From: Rhodoferax sp.
GTDB lineage: Bacteria; Pseudomonadota; Gammaproteobacteria; Burkholderiales; Burkholderiaceae_C
DNA: 64,000 bases
Assembly (NCBI GenBank): GCA_031291295.1
Contig: JARLJI010000244.1
Location: forward strand, 55,078 to 119,077
Reading direction: 5' to 3'
The notes beneath the pieces were generated by a model, which saw only the letters and a program-made list of their open reading frames with translations, ran no database searches and had not been told where the DNA came from. Of the stretch, positions 8,088 through 16,200 are shown in pieces. Position 1 is the stretch's first letter. Each line of letters begins with the position of its first letter. The translations under genes and the position numbers were made by a program.

Positions 8088-8822
8088 TCATATCGTCATG
8101 CCACCGTCCACCGAGAACAATTGCCCCGTGGCGAACAGCGATTCGTCGCTGGCCAGGTACACCACGATGGGGGCAATCTCGTGGGCCTGCGCCAGCCGCC
8201 CCATGGGCTGGCGCGCGATGAAATTCTTGCGCGCCTCGGCCGGATCGGCGTAGCTGCTGATGCGCTCGCCCAGCGAGGGCGTATCCACCGTGCCCGGGGC
8301 AATGGCGTTGCAGCGAATCCCCTGGCCGACAAAATCGGCGGCGACCGCTTTCGTCAGCCCCACCACGGCGGCCTTGCTGGCGCCATACACAAAACGGTTG
8401 GGCAAGCCCTTCACGCTGCTGGCCACACTGGACATGTTGATGATGCTGCCCCCACCATGGGCCAGCATTTTGGGCAGCGCGGCCTGGATCATCCAGTACT
8501 GCGAGCGCACGTTCAGGTTGAAGGCGAAGTCCCACTCTTCATCCGTGGCCTGCAGGATGGTGCCGTTGTGCACAAAGCCGGCGCAGTTGAACAGGATGTC
8601 GAGCGCCGGCAAATCGGCGGCGACCTTGTGGATGGCGGCCTTGTCGAGCACGTCCAGCGCCAGCGCGGTGACGTTGGCCACGCCCGCGTAGCTCTCCAGC
8701 AGCCTGGCGTTGACGTCGGTGGCCCAGACCTGGGCGCCCTCGGCAGCCATGGCCAGCGCGCTGGCCCGGCCGATCCCTTGCCCGGCCGCCGTCACCAGCG
8801 CGGTTTTACCTTTGAGTCTCAT
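8088..8822 (-). CDS. SDR oxidoreductase (2-keto-3-deoxy-L-fuconate dehydrogenase-like)
   Basis: Classical short-chain dehydrogenase of 244 aa. Seen: cofactor loop TAAGQGIG (first Gly replaced by Ala), LDVLD acid for NAD preference, FNCAG, catalytic Ser in NMSSVASS and the YGASK tetrad tyrosine/lysine, then the C-terminal end VDGGMTI. Overall character resembles the BDH2/DHRS6-like group that contains 2-keto-3-deoxy-L-fuconate dehydrogenase. The ORF track starts at 8912, but ATG 8822 has GGAG in front and begins at the canonical MRLKGKTALVTAAGQG. It is probably co-transcribed with the FAH-family gene downstream. Confidence 0.88.
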   Translation of the reverse strand: MRLKGKTALVTAAGQGIGRASALAMAAEGAQVWATDVNARLLESYAGVANVTALALDVLDKAAIHKVAADLPALDILFNCAGFVHNGTILQATDEEWDFAFNLNVRSQYWMIQAALPKMLAHGGGSIINMSSVASSVKGLPNRFVYGASKAAVVGLTKAVAADFVGQGIRCNAIAPGTVDTPSLGERISSYADPAEARKNFIARQPMGRLAQAHEIAPIVVYLASDESLFATGQLFSVDGGMTI

Positions 8823-8943
8823 GGGGTCTCCATCCTGGGGGTGAGGCTTCGCATGTTTCAGGGTTTTGCCCGACGCTGCGGCGCGATAGTTCGTCCGCCC
8901 TGAACAATGCACAAGTTGTTCAAGGTGGATTTTCTAAGAAAAA

Positions 8944-8993
8944 GTGGCCCTAGCCCTTACCCCACCTGGGCAAGCAGCTTCTCTTTTTATAGC
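8944..8993 (-). repeat. Dispersed GCTAT repeat, copy 2
   Basis: Read on the minus strand: GCTATAAAAAGAGAAGCTGC ... AAGGGCTAGGGCC. It begins inside the last codons of slmA: the final Leu codon and the TAA stop of slmA lie in its GCTATAA start. Confidence 0.75.
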
Positions 8994-9643
8994 ATCAAGG
9001 CCAGGCTGGCGTCCAGGTACTCGGAGGGAGCGCGCTTGAACCCCGAGCGCGCAAAGCGCTGCAGCCGGCCCACCACGAAGGCGGTGAGTGCCGATGCCCG
9101 CACCTGCGCATCGACGCTGGGTGTGGCCGAGCCGTTGGCATCGGCCGCGCCGCGCAGGCTTTGCCGCAGGGTCGCCTCGATCTTGTCGAAAAACTGGTTC
9201 ATGCGCTGCTGCAGGCGTTCGTTCTCGAACACCAGCGCATCGCCCACCATCACGCGCGTCATGCCGGGGTTTTTCTCGGCAAACTGCAGCAGCATGTGGA
9301 CGACCTTGCCGGCCTGGCGGATGCCAGCGTCGGCACCCGATGCTTCACGCTCGGTGATCTGATTCACCAGCGAGAACACCGTCTGCTCGATGAACTCGAT
9401 CAGCCCCTCGAACATCTGCGCCTTGCTGGCAAAGTGGCGGTACAGCGCGGCCTCGCTCACCTCGAGCCGCGCTGCCAGCGCCGCCGTAGTGATGCGCTCG
9501 GCCCCCGGCTGCTCCAGCATGGTGGCCAACGCCTGCAGAATCTGCACCCGCCGTTCGCCCGGCTTGGGCCGCTTGCGCGCGGGGACGGCGACTTCGCCGG
9601 CGGAGGGGCCGGCGGAGGATGTGGAGAGATCGACGTCGGACAT
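8987..9643 (-). CDS. slmA: Nucleoid occlusion factor SlmA
   Basis: TetR-fold DNA-binding protein of 218 aa that, in gammaproteobacteria, binds chromosomal sites and FtsZ to block Z-ring assembly over the nucleoid. Similarity to E. coli SlmA is recognisable along the length: RRVQILQALATMLEQ, ITTAALAARLEVSEAALYRHFASKAQMFEGLIEFIE, KNPGMTRVMVGDALVFE and RINQLFERIEA-like RMNQFFDKIEATLRQ. The ATG at 9643 (MSDVDLSTSS) is chosen over the longer track start. It lies 83 bp after argB on the same strand, a pairing common in this group. The C-terminus ends in a dispersed repeat. Function is transferred from the family. Confidence 0.88.
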   Translation of the reverse strand: MSDVDLSTSSAGPSAGEVAVPARKRPKPGERRVQILQALATMLEQPGAERITTAALAARLEVSEAALYRHFASKAQMFEGLIEFIEQTVFSLVNQITEREASGADAGIRQAGKVVHMLLQFAEKNPGMTRVMVGDALVFENERLQQRMNQFFDKIEATLRQSLRGAADANGSATPSVDAQVRASALTAFVVGRLQRFARSGFKRAPSEYLDASLALML

Positions 9644-9726
9644 GTTTGCAACAAGGTGTAGTCGAATGATTCTCGCACAGCGGTTACCCAAGGCTTTTTC
9701 CGGTACCGGGCACCGCCCTCACACCC

Positions 9727-10617
9727 TCAATGCGAGCGAATCATCGTCCCGTAGGCCTGCTCGGTCAGGATCTCCAGCAGCATCGCGTGCGGCACGCGGC
9801 CGTCGATGATGTGGACCGAGTTCACGCCGCTCTTGGCCGCGTCGAGCGCGCCGGCAATCTTGGGCAGCATGCCGCCCGAGATGGTGCCGTCGGCAAACAG
9901 CGCGTCGATCTCGCGCGCACTCAGGTCGGTCAGCAGCTTGCCCGACTTGTCGAGCACGCCGGGGGTGTTGGTCAGCAGCACCAGTTTCTCGGCCTTGAGC
10001 ACGATGGCCAGCTTGCCCGCCACCACGTCCGCGTTGATGTTGTAGCTCTCATTGTGTTCGCCAAAGCCAATCGGGCTGATCACGGGAATGAAAGCATCGT
10101 CCTGCAGCGCCTTCACCACGCTCGGGTCGATGCTCACGATGTCGCCGACCTGGCCCACGTCGTGCTCCTTGGTCGGGTCGTTGCTGTCGAGCATCTTGAG
10201 TTTTTGCGCGCGGATCATGCCGCCATCGCGCCCGGTCAGCCCCACGGCCTTGCCGCCGGCCTGGTTGATCAGGCCCACGATGTCCTGCTGCACCTCGCCG
10301 GCCAGCACCCATTCGACCACTTCCATGGTTTCGGCGTCGGTCACGCGCATGCCCTGGATGAACTCGCCCTTCTTGCCGAGCCGGTTCAGTGCCGTCTCGA
10401 TCTGCGGGCCGCCGCCGTGCACCACCACCGGGTTCATGCCGACCAGCTTGAGCAGCACCACGTCTTCGGCAAAATCGGCCTGCAGCGCCGGGTCGGTCAT
10501 GGCGTTGCCGCCGTACTTGATGACCATGGTCTTGCCGTGGAACTTGCGGATGTAGGGCAGCGCCTGGGCCAGGATTTCGGCCTTGTCGCGCGGGGTGATC
10601 AGGGTGGGGTCGGTCAT
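9727..10617 (-). CDS. argB: Acetylglutamate kinase
   Basis: Second enzyme of arginine biosynthesis, phosphorylating N-acetylglutamate with ATP in the cytoplasm; 296 aa, normal length. Seen: KYGGNAM (ATP lysine/glycine loop), [14 protein letters not shown] (acetylglutamate binding), [19 protein letters not shown] and [13 protein letters not shown] with the catalytic lysine, then [16 protein letters not shown]. Arginine feedback inhibition is usual when the protein carries an N-terminal helix such as [24 protein letters not shown] 10617 overlaps the TGA of the upstream Wzz-like gene (ATGA), so argB is translationally coupled to the polysaccharide locus. Confidence 0.97.
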   Translation of the reverse strand: MTDPTLITPRDKAEILAQALPYIRKFHGKTMVIKYGGNAMTDPALQADFAEDVVLLKLVGMNPVVVHGGGPQIETALNRLGKKGEFIQGMRVTDAETMEVVEWVLAGEVQQDIVGLINQAGGKAVGLTGRDGGMIRAQKLKMLDSNDPTKEHDVGQVGDIVSIDPSVVKALQDDAFIPVISPIGFGEHNESYNINADVVAGKLAIVLKAEKLVLLTNTPGVLDKSGKLLTDLSAREIDALFADGTISGGMLPKIAGALDAAKSGVNSVHIIDGRVPHAMLLEILTEQAYGTMIRSH

Positions 10618-11804
10618 ACTGATTTCTCCGTTTTCTCGTTGCGATCCTCTTCCCACAGCAGCCTGATCAAAAGGCCGCGCCAGGCGAACGCGGCCGCGAG
10701 CAAGGCCGCCAGCGCCGCGCCCAGCACGATTACCATGCGCGGGCTCGGGCGCTCGGGGCGGCTGGGTACCGACGGCGTAGCCACAAACTGGGCTTGCGAC
10801 AGGAAGCGCGCACTGATCTGCGACACATCGGCCGCCATCGACGACAGCTTTTCCTTTTCGGCGTCGGTCTTGGCCGTTTTGGCAAGCTGGGTAATCACGC
10901 CGGAAACCCGGGTCACGCTGTCGCTGCCACTTTGCGCCTTCCCCACCGCCACCTCGGCCTCATCAATCAGGGCTTTGGCGAAGGCCTGCTGTTCGATCTC
11001 GCGGTCCAGCCTTTGCAGATTTTCCTTGATGCCAATCACCTCGGACTCCGCGCCGACCAGTTGTGCCATCGGCGTCATGAACTTTTCGTTGTCCTTGCGC
11101 ACATCCACCACCTGCTGGCTCTCGCGCCGCGCTGCCTCGGGGTAACTCGCCACGATCACCTTGAGCGCCTTGGCGCGGGCCTGCGCCTGCTCGATGTCGA
11201 ATTCGTATTTGAGCTTGCGCTCGAGCGCCCGGTCGGCAAATTGCCGACTGTCGGCAGCCCAGCGAAAAACCTGGTCGCGCAGCGCCTCGCGCGCGGCCAC
11301 TTCCTTGAAATACGAACCGAGCCAGGTCGCCACCTGCGCGGCCCGGGTCGCGTCGTGCGCGGTATACGTCAATCTCAACCCCAGATAGACCATGAGCTTG
11401 CGCTCACGCTCCTGCCGCCGATCTTCGCCGCCACTTCGGTTGTCTCTGCTGTCTCTGCTGTCCCTGGCATCCTGATCCGGCTGCAGCAGGACGTCGGGTA
11501 TGTCTTTGGCATCGGCCTTGCTGATCTTTGGAATCGGGGAGTGCCACTGACCCTGACCCACATCGGTTTCCAGTCGCTCCATCTCTTGAGCATTCACCCC
11601 TGGCAGCGGCACCACGCTGGCCATTTGGCGCAGAGTCGCGGGCGCATCCGCCAGCTCGGTAAACCGTTTGTACTCGGCCGGGCCCATCTCCATGCTGAGG
11701 ACTCCCTCGGACTTGTAGCGCAGCAGCGGGCCGTAACCCAGAACGCCGCCCAGCACCGCGCCCAGCACAGCCGCAACGACGACCAACCCAATCTTCCTGT
11801 TCAT
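10614..11804 (-). CDS. Wzz-like polysaccharide chain-length / co-polymerase protein
   Basis: Inner-membrane protein of 396 aa with the polysaccharide co-polymerase layout: TM1 near the N-terminus ([21 protein letters not shown]), a long periplasmic, largely helical region, and TM2 near the C-terminus ([19 protein letters not shown]). TM2 is preceded by the proline-rich [14 protein letters not shown] expected in Wzz/PCP proteins. A short hydrophilic tail follows. An in-frame microrepeat gives [10 protein letters not shown] at about residue 118. ATG 11804 has CGGAG in front; the track GTG at 11810 is less well placed. It acts with the polymerase to set chain length, matching its place at the end of the glycan locus. 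No tyrosine-kinase domain is attached. Confidence 0.8.
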   Translation of the reverse strand: MNRKIGLVVVAAVLGAVLGGVLGYGPLLRYKSEGVLSMEMGPAEYKRFTELADAPATLRQMASVVPLPGVNAQEMERLETDVGQGQWHSPIPKISKADAKDIPDVLLQPDQDARDSRDSRDNRSGGEDRRQERERKLMVYLGLRLTYTAHDATRAAQVATWLGSYFKEVAAREALRDQVFRWAADSRQFADRALERKLKYEFDIEQAQARAKALKVIVASYPEAARRESQQVVDVRKDNEKFMTPMAQLVGAESEVIGIKENLQRLDREIEQQAFAKALIDEAEVAVGKAQSGSDSVTRVSGVITQLAKTAKTDAEKEKLSSMAADVSQISARFLSQAQFVATPSVPSRPERPSPRMVIVLGAALAALLAAAFAWRGLLIRLLWEEDRNEKTEKSV

Positions 11805-11828
11805 AAACACTCCGAAATTTGCGGGCCA

Positions 11829-13769
11829 TCATGCCACGCGATTTTCCTGCTCCGGCGCATAGCCGCTCACCAATTGCATGAATATGTTTCTGATGGCCGC
11901 CGCATCGTTGTCGTTGGCGGCACGACGCAGGGCCGCCAGGGATTTCTCGAGCTCGCCCCAGGCGACAAAATCTTCATGCGCCTTCATGATCCGCTCGTGC
12001 GCCGTGGGTACCGGATCGTCACCGATCAGCAACTCTTCATATAGCTTTTCACCGGGGCGCAGGCCGATCACCTGGATCTCGATGTCGCCGTCCGGATGGT
12101 CCGCGTCGCGCAGCGACAGGCCCGACAGCTGCACCATACGCCGCGCCAGATCCATGATCTTGACGGGCTGGCCCATGTCCAGCACAAACACGTCACCGCC
12201 TTCCGCCATGGCGCCGGCCTGCAGCACCAGCTGCGCGGCCTCGGGAATCGTCATGAAATAGCGCGTCACCTCTTCGTGCGTGACGGTGACCGGGCCACCC
12301 GCCATCAACTGCTTGCGAAACAGCGGGACCACGCTGCCGCTGCTGCCCAGCACGTTGCCGAAACGCACCATCGAAAAGCGTGTCTGGTTTGGCACCTCCG
12401 GGCCAGCCTGGCCATCGAGCGCGCAAAAGCGCACGCGGGGGCTGGCCGCCAGCGACTGCAGCACCAGCTCGGCCATGCGCTTGGTGGCGCCCATGACATT
12501 GGTGGGACGCACGGCCTTGTCGGTCGAGATCAGCACAAAATTCGCCACCCCCGTCTCGATCGCGACGCGCGCAATGTTGAGGGTGCCCAACACATTGTTC
12601 AGCACCCCCTCCGTGGGGTTGCTCTCGACCAGGGGCACGTGCTTGTAGGCCGCGGCGTGGTAGATGGTGGCCGGCTGGTAGCGTTGGCAAATTTCCTTCA
12701 TGCGTTCGTAATTGCGCACGCTGCCCAGCAAGGGCGTCAACTGCACGGGCAATGCAGCGTCGGCGCACAGGCCCAGCAGTTCGCCGTGAATGGCATAGAG
12801 GCCAAATTCATTGTGATCCAGCAGCACCAGCTGGCGCGGCTTCTCCAGAATGATCTGGCGACACAGCTCGCCGCCGATGCTGCCCCCCGCTCCGGTGACC
12901 AGCACCGTTTTTCCGGCCAGATTGCGCGCCAGCAGGGCCGGGTTGGGTGGCACCGGGGCACGCCCCAGCAGATCTTCCACGTCCAGCTCCTGGAAGTCCT
13001 GCATGGTGACCCGCCCCGCCGCCAGGTCGCCCATGCCGGGCAAGGTGCGCACGTGCACCGGCAGGCTACGCAGGCTGTCGATGATCTCGTTGCGCCGCGC
13101 GCGGCCCACCACGGGCATGGCCAGCAGGATATCGGTCACTCCCATGCGCTCGACGGCGCCGGGCACCTCGGCCGGCGTCATGATGTCGACCCCGTTGATG
13201 CTTTGCCCGGCCTTGGACACATCGTCGTCAATAAACCCGAGCAGCACAAACTGCCGGGCCACGCCCAGCGCCAGTGCGGTTTGCACCCCGGCCTCGCCCG
13301 CACCGTAAATCAGCATGCGCCCTTCGGCATGCGGCTTTTTGCCACCCACCCCCGCCAGCCAGAAGCGGGCCATAGCACGGCTGGTGCCCACCAGTAGCAG
13401 GAACAACAGCGGCTGGATCAGCCCGACGGTGCGCGGCACGCCCTGCCATTTGAAATACAGCAGAGAGCCAAAAAACAGGGCCGCGTAAAGGGCGATTGCC
13501 TTGGCTGTGCTGGCCATGGCCGCCATACCGGTGTAGCGAAAGATCGCGCGGTACAGCCCGAACCGGACAAAGACCGGCACCGCGAGCAACGGCGCCAGGG
13601 CGTAGACATATTTCTGCTGATCCCGCGGCCAGCCGACCTGATCCACCCGCAAGTAAAAGGCCGCCCAGACCGAAAACAAGGCCAGGCAGATATCCAGCAG
13701 CATGACCACCAGGCGCTTGGCGGGGCGCGGCAGCGCCAGCACGGGACCCGTAAACTGGTTCAGCGGCAT
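11829..13769 (-). CDS. CapD/PglF/WbpM-like UDP-sugar 4,6-dehydratase, membrane-anchored
   Basis: Nucleotide-sugar dehydratase of 646 aa. Four hydrophobic N-terminal segments (first about 150 residues, beginning LVVMLLDICLALFSVWAAFYL) are followed by a CoA-binding-like domain (MLIYGAGEAGVQTALAL). The catalytic extended-SDR domain has VLVTGAGGSIGGELCRQI, YHAAAYKHVPLVE, LISTDKAVRPTNVMGATKR and the C-terminal GLRPGEKLYEELL. Family members convert UDP-GlcNAc to the 4-keto-6-deoxy intermediate of bacillosamine or QuiNAc. The 10-bp overlap with the aminotransferase upstream, plus adjacent acetyltransferase and PglC-like transferase genes, points to the bacillosamine-type route. ATG 13769 (MPLNQFTG) is preferred over the longer track start. 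Confidence 0.93.
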   Translation of the reverse strand: MPLNQFTGPVLALPRPAKRLVVMLLDICLALFSVWAAFYLRVDQVGWPRDQQKYVYALAPLLAVPVFVRFGLYRAIFRYTGMAAMASTAKAIALYAALFFGSLLYFKWQGVPRTVGLIQPLLFLLLVGTSRAMARFWLAGVGGKKPHAEGRMLIYGAGEAGVQTALALGVARQFVLLGFIDDDVSKAGQSINGVDIMTPAEVPGAVERMGVTDILLAMPVVGRARRNEIIDSLRSLPVHVRTLPGMGDLAAGRVTMQDFQELDVEDLLGRAPVPPNPALLARNLAGKTVLVTGAGGSIGGELCRQIILEKPRQLVLLDHNEFGLYAIHGELLGLCADAALPVQLTPLLGSVRNYERMKEICQRYQPATIYHAAAYKHVPLVESNPTEGVLNNVLGTLNIARVAIETGVANFVLISTDKAVRPTNVMGATKRMAELVLQSLAASPRVRFCALDGQAGPEVPNQTRFSMVRFGNVLGSSGSVVPLFRKQLMAGGPVTVTHEEVTRYFMTIPEAAQLVLQAGAMAEGGDVFVLDMGQPVKIMDLARRMVQLSGLSLRDADHPDGDIEIQVIGLRPGEKLYEELLIGDDPVPTAHERIMKAHEDFVAWGELEKSLAALRRAANDNDAAAIRNIFMQLVSGYAPEQENRVA

Positions 13770-14935
13770 GCCTGCCTCAAAACAGCAGCCAGCACCTTGC
13801 AAGTTTTCGCAATCTCATCCTCGGTCAGCGTGGGATGCACCAGAAACATCAGGCTGGTTTCGCCCAACTCGCGGGCTACCGGCAGACGCTCGGCTGGACG
13901 CCAGCCGGTATGGTCGAAGGCCTTTTCGAGATACACCTCAGAGCACGACCCCTGGTAGCAAGGAACACCTTCGGCCTTGATGGCTTCCACGATGCGGTCG
14001 CGGTCCCAGCCCGGGGCCAGGCGGTCGGGTTGCACATACACATAGCACTTGTAATGCGCATGCATGCTGCCCGCAGGCACGGCTGGCACACGCACTGCCG
14101 CATGCGGACGGCAAGCGGCCCAAATCGACTCGGCATGTTGCGTGCGCTTCACCGTCCAGTCGGCCATGCGGCGCAACTGGATGCGGCCAATGGCGGCCTG
14201 CACCTCCAGCATGCGCCAGTTGGTTCCAAAGCTTTCATGCACCCAGCGAAAGCCCGGCGGGTGCTGGCGCTCGTACACCGCCTCGTAGCTCTTGCCGTGG
14301 TCCTTGTACGACCACATGCTGGACCAGAGCGCGTGGTCGTTGGTGGTGACCATGCCGCCCTCGCCTGCGGTGGTCATGATTTTGTCCTGGCAAAACGACC
14401 ATGCGCCCACATGTCCTATGGACCCAATGCTGCGATCTTTATAGCGCGCGCCATGCGCCTGGGCGCAATCCTCGATAACCTTGAAGCCGTGCGCCTGCGC
14501 CAGCGCCATGATCGGATCCATGTCGCAGGGCCAGCCGGCCAGGTGCACGCAAATCACCGCTTTGGTTGCGGGCGTGAGCACCCGGGCGATCGTAGCGGCC
14601 GACAGGTTGCCACTGTCGGGGTCCACATCGGCAAACACCGACGTGGCGCCCGCGTTGACCACGCACGAGACGCTGGCTATGAAGGTGCGCGGCGTTACCA
14701 CCACCTCGTCGCCGGGGCCAACGCCCAGCGCCTTGAGCGCGACATCCAGCGCCAGCGTGCCGTTGGCCAGCGCCACGGCATGCCCGGTGCCCGTCCATGC
14801 AGCAAACTCTTTTTCAAACGTGCGGCATTCCTGTCCGGTCCAGTAATTGACCTTGTTGGACAGCACAACGTCGCGCACGGCATCGGCCTCTTCTTCGGTA
14901 AAGCTCGGCCACGGGGAAAATTCGGTATTCAACAC
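13760..14935 (-). CDS. DegT/DnrJ/EryC1 aminotransferase (PglE-like)
   Basis: PLP-dependent sugar aminotransferase of 391 aa, expected to add the C4 amino group to the 4-keto-6-deoxy UDP-sugar made by the neighbouring dehydratase. Seen: ALANGTLALDVALKALGVGPGDEVVVTPRTF, the cofactor aspartate region VIEDCAQAHGA and the Schiff-base lysine region SFCQDKIMTTAGEGGM, then NWRMLEVQAAIGRIQL. It starts with GTG at 14935, supported by an AAAGG site 7 nt upstream. It lies 3 bp after the acetyltransferase stop. The order capD-degT-neuD-sugar transferase mirrors pglF-pglE-pglD-pglC. Sugar specificity is inference. Confidence 0.9.
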   Translation of the reverse strand: MLNTEFSPWPSFTEEEADAVRDVVLSNKVNYWTGQECRTFEKEFAAWTGTGHAVALANGTLALDVALKALGVGPGDEVVVTPRTFIASVSCVVNAGATSVFADVDPDSGNLSAATIARVLTPATKAVICVHLAGWPCDMDPIMALAQAHGFKVIEDCAQAHGARYKDRSIGSIGHVGAWSFCQDKIMTTAGEGGMVTTNDHALWSSMWSYKDHGKSYEAVYERQHPPGFRWVHESFGTNWRMLEVQAAIGRIQLRRMADWTVKRTQHAESIWAACRPHAAVRVPAVPAGSMHAHYKCYVYVQPDRLAPGWDRDRIVEAIKAEGVPCYQGSCSEVYLEKAFDHTGWRPAERLPVARELGETSLMFLVHPTLTEDEIAKTCKVLAAVLRQACR

Positions 14936-14938
14936 AAT

Positions 14939-15598
14939 TCAACCTTTCAAAAATGGCTTGGCCGGGTTGCCAACCACGGTAACGCCGGGTGGCACGTCGC
15001 GCGTGACCACCGCGCCCATGCCAACCACAGCCCCCCGGCCAATCACCAGCGGCTGCCCCGGCATGCCCTGCTTGATGACAGCGCCCGCGCCGATGTAGGC
15101 ATGGTCTTCGATGACGATGTTGCCGTTGCACTGGACCCCTGGCGCGAAGGTGACGAAATCGCCAATCACGCAGTCATGCGCCACATAGCTATAGATGTTG
15201 GCGTGAAAGTGTCGACCGATGCGGATGTTGGACGTAAGCGTGACAAAGGGGCTCAGCACCGCGCCCTCGCCCAGCAGCACCTCGTCCATCGTTACCACGT
15301 TGGCGGCGGCTACCGTCCACGGCCGCACGCCATCAGCAGCGCAACGCACGGCCAGCTTCTCGCGCACCGCACTACTACCAATGGCCAGCACTGCATGGCG
15401 TGGGCCGGCGGGCGCCTGCAGGAATTCCGCATAGCGGAGCACCCGCTGGCCATTGACCATGGGCGCCCCGGGCTGGTCGTCCACAAACACCAGTTGCGTG
15501 GCCGCAATGCCCTGGCGCTGTAACTGCGCGCGCGCCAAGGGCATCACTTCACGGCCGTAGCCGCTGGCACCATATACGGCGAAAAGAGGGGAATTCAT
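14939..15598 (-). CDS. NeuD/PglD-family sugar N-acetyltransferase
   Basis: Acetyl-CoA-dependent acetyltransferase of 219 aa with an N-terminal nucleotide-sugar domain (FAVYGASGYGREVMPLA) and a C-terminal left-handed beta-helix. The catalytic histidine is in [17 protein letters not shown], and the C-terminal coil is [26 protein letters not shown]. In the bacillosamine pathway PglD acetylates the 4-amino group, which fits the gene order here. Start ATG 15598 overlaps the stop of the sugar transferase gene by 4 bp. It resembles the second NeuD-like gene at 25561-26226 through the C-terminal half, so the locus has two paralogous sugar acetyltransferases. Confidence 0.9.
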   Translation of the reverse strand: MNSPLFAVYGASGYGREVMPLARAQLQRQGIAATQLVFVDDQPGAPMVNGQRVLRYAEFLQAPAGPRHAVLAIGSSAVREKLAVRCAADGVRPWTVAAANVVTMDEVLLGEGAVLSPFVTLTSNIRIGRHFHANIYSYVAHDCVIGDFVTFAPGVQCNGNIVIEDHAYIGAGAVIKQGMPGQPLVIGRGAVVGMGAVVTRDVPPGVTVVGNPAKPFLKG

Positions 15599-16200
15599 CG
15601 CTTGTCTCCAATCTGCGAGCCGGTGAACCGCGGCATCGTGGCTTCACCCGTAGCGCTGATGCCTTCACGCACCAGCACCTTGCGCACCGTGCGCCACAGG
15701 ATCTTGACGTCCAGCCACAGCGTGCGGTGGTCAACGTACCAGACGTCAAGCTTGAACTTGTCGTCCCAACTCAGCGCATTGCGGCCGTTAACTTGCGCCC
15801 AGCCGGTGATGCCGGGGCGCACCTCATGGCGGCGCGCCTGCTCGGGCGAGTACAGCGGTAAATATTCCATGAGCAGCGGACGCGGGCCGACGAGGCTCAT
15901 ATCGCCCCTGAGCACGTTCCACAGTTCGGGCAACTCGTCCAGGCTGGTAGCACGCAAGAAGCGACCAAAGGCCGTGAGGCGATCGGCATCAGGCAGCAAC
16001 TGTCCATCGGGCGCGCGTGCATCCGTCATGGTTCGAAACTTGACCATCCTGAACGGCCTGCCATGCAGGCCCGGACGGGTCTGCGTGAAGAACACCGGAC
16101 TACCCAGCTTGCGGCGCACCTGCCATATCAAAAATAATAACGGCAGGCCCAGTAACAGCAAGGACAGAGCGGCCAAAAGGACGTCAAAGATACGCTTCAT
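15595..16200 (-). CDS. PglC-like phosphoglycosyl transferase (initiating sugar transferase)
   Basis: Monotopic phosphoglycosyl transferase of 201 aa that moves a sugar-1-phosphate from UDP-sugar to undecaprenyl phosphate, beginning the repeat unit on the inner face of the membrane. Seen: one re-entrant hydrophobic N-terminal segment (IFDVLLAALSLLLLGLPLLFLI), GSPVFFTQTRPGLHG, MVKFRTM, the Asp-Glu catalytic pair in SLDELPELWNVLRGDMS, VGPRPLLMEYLPLY and RPGITGWAQVNGR. The short form without the WbaP/CapD-like N-terminal domain matches PglC. Together with the CapD, DegT and NeuD genes it suggests diacetamido-bacillosamine as first sugar. Confidence 0.93.
   Translation of the reverse strand: MKRIFDVLLAALSLLLLGLPLLFLIWQVRRKLGSPVFFTQTRPGLHGRPFRMVKFRTMTDARAPDGQLLPDADRLTAFGRFLRATSLDELPELWNVLRGDMSLVGPRPLLMEYLPLYSPEQARRHEVRPGITGWAQVNGRNALSWDDKFKLDVWYVDHRTLWLDVKILWRTVRKVLVREGISATGEATMPRFTGSQIGDKR

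Noticed and set aside
9457-9678. 73-aa ORF opposite frame over the slmA start
   Set aside because: Alternative frame of slmA; the TetR helix-turn-helix frame is clearly real.
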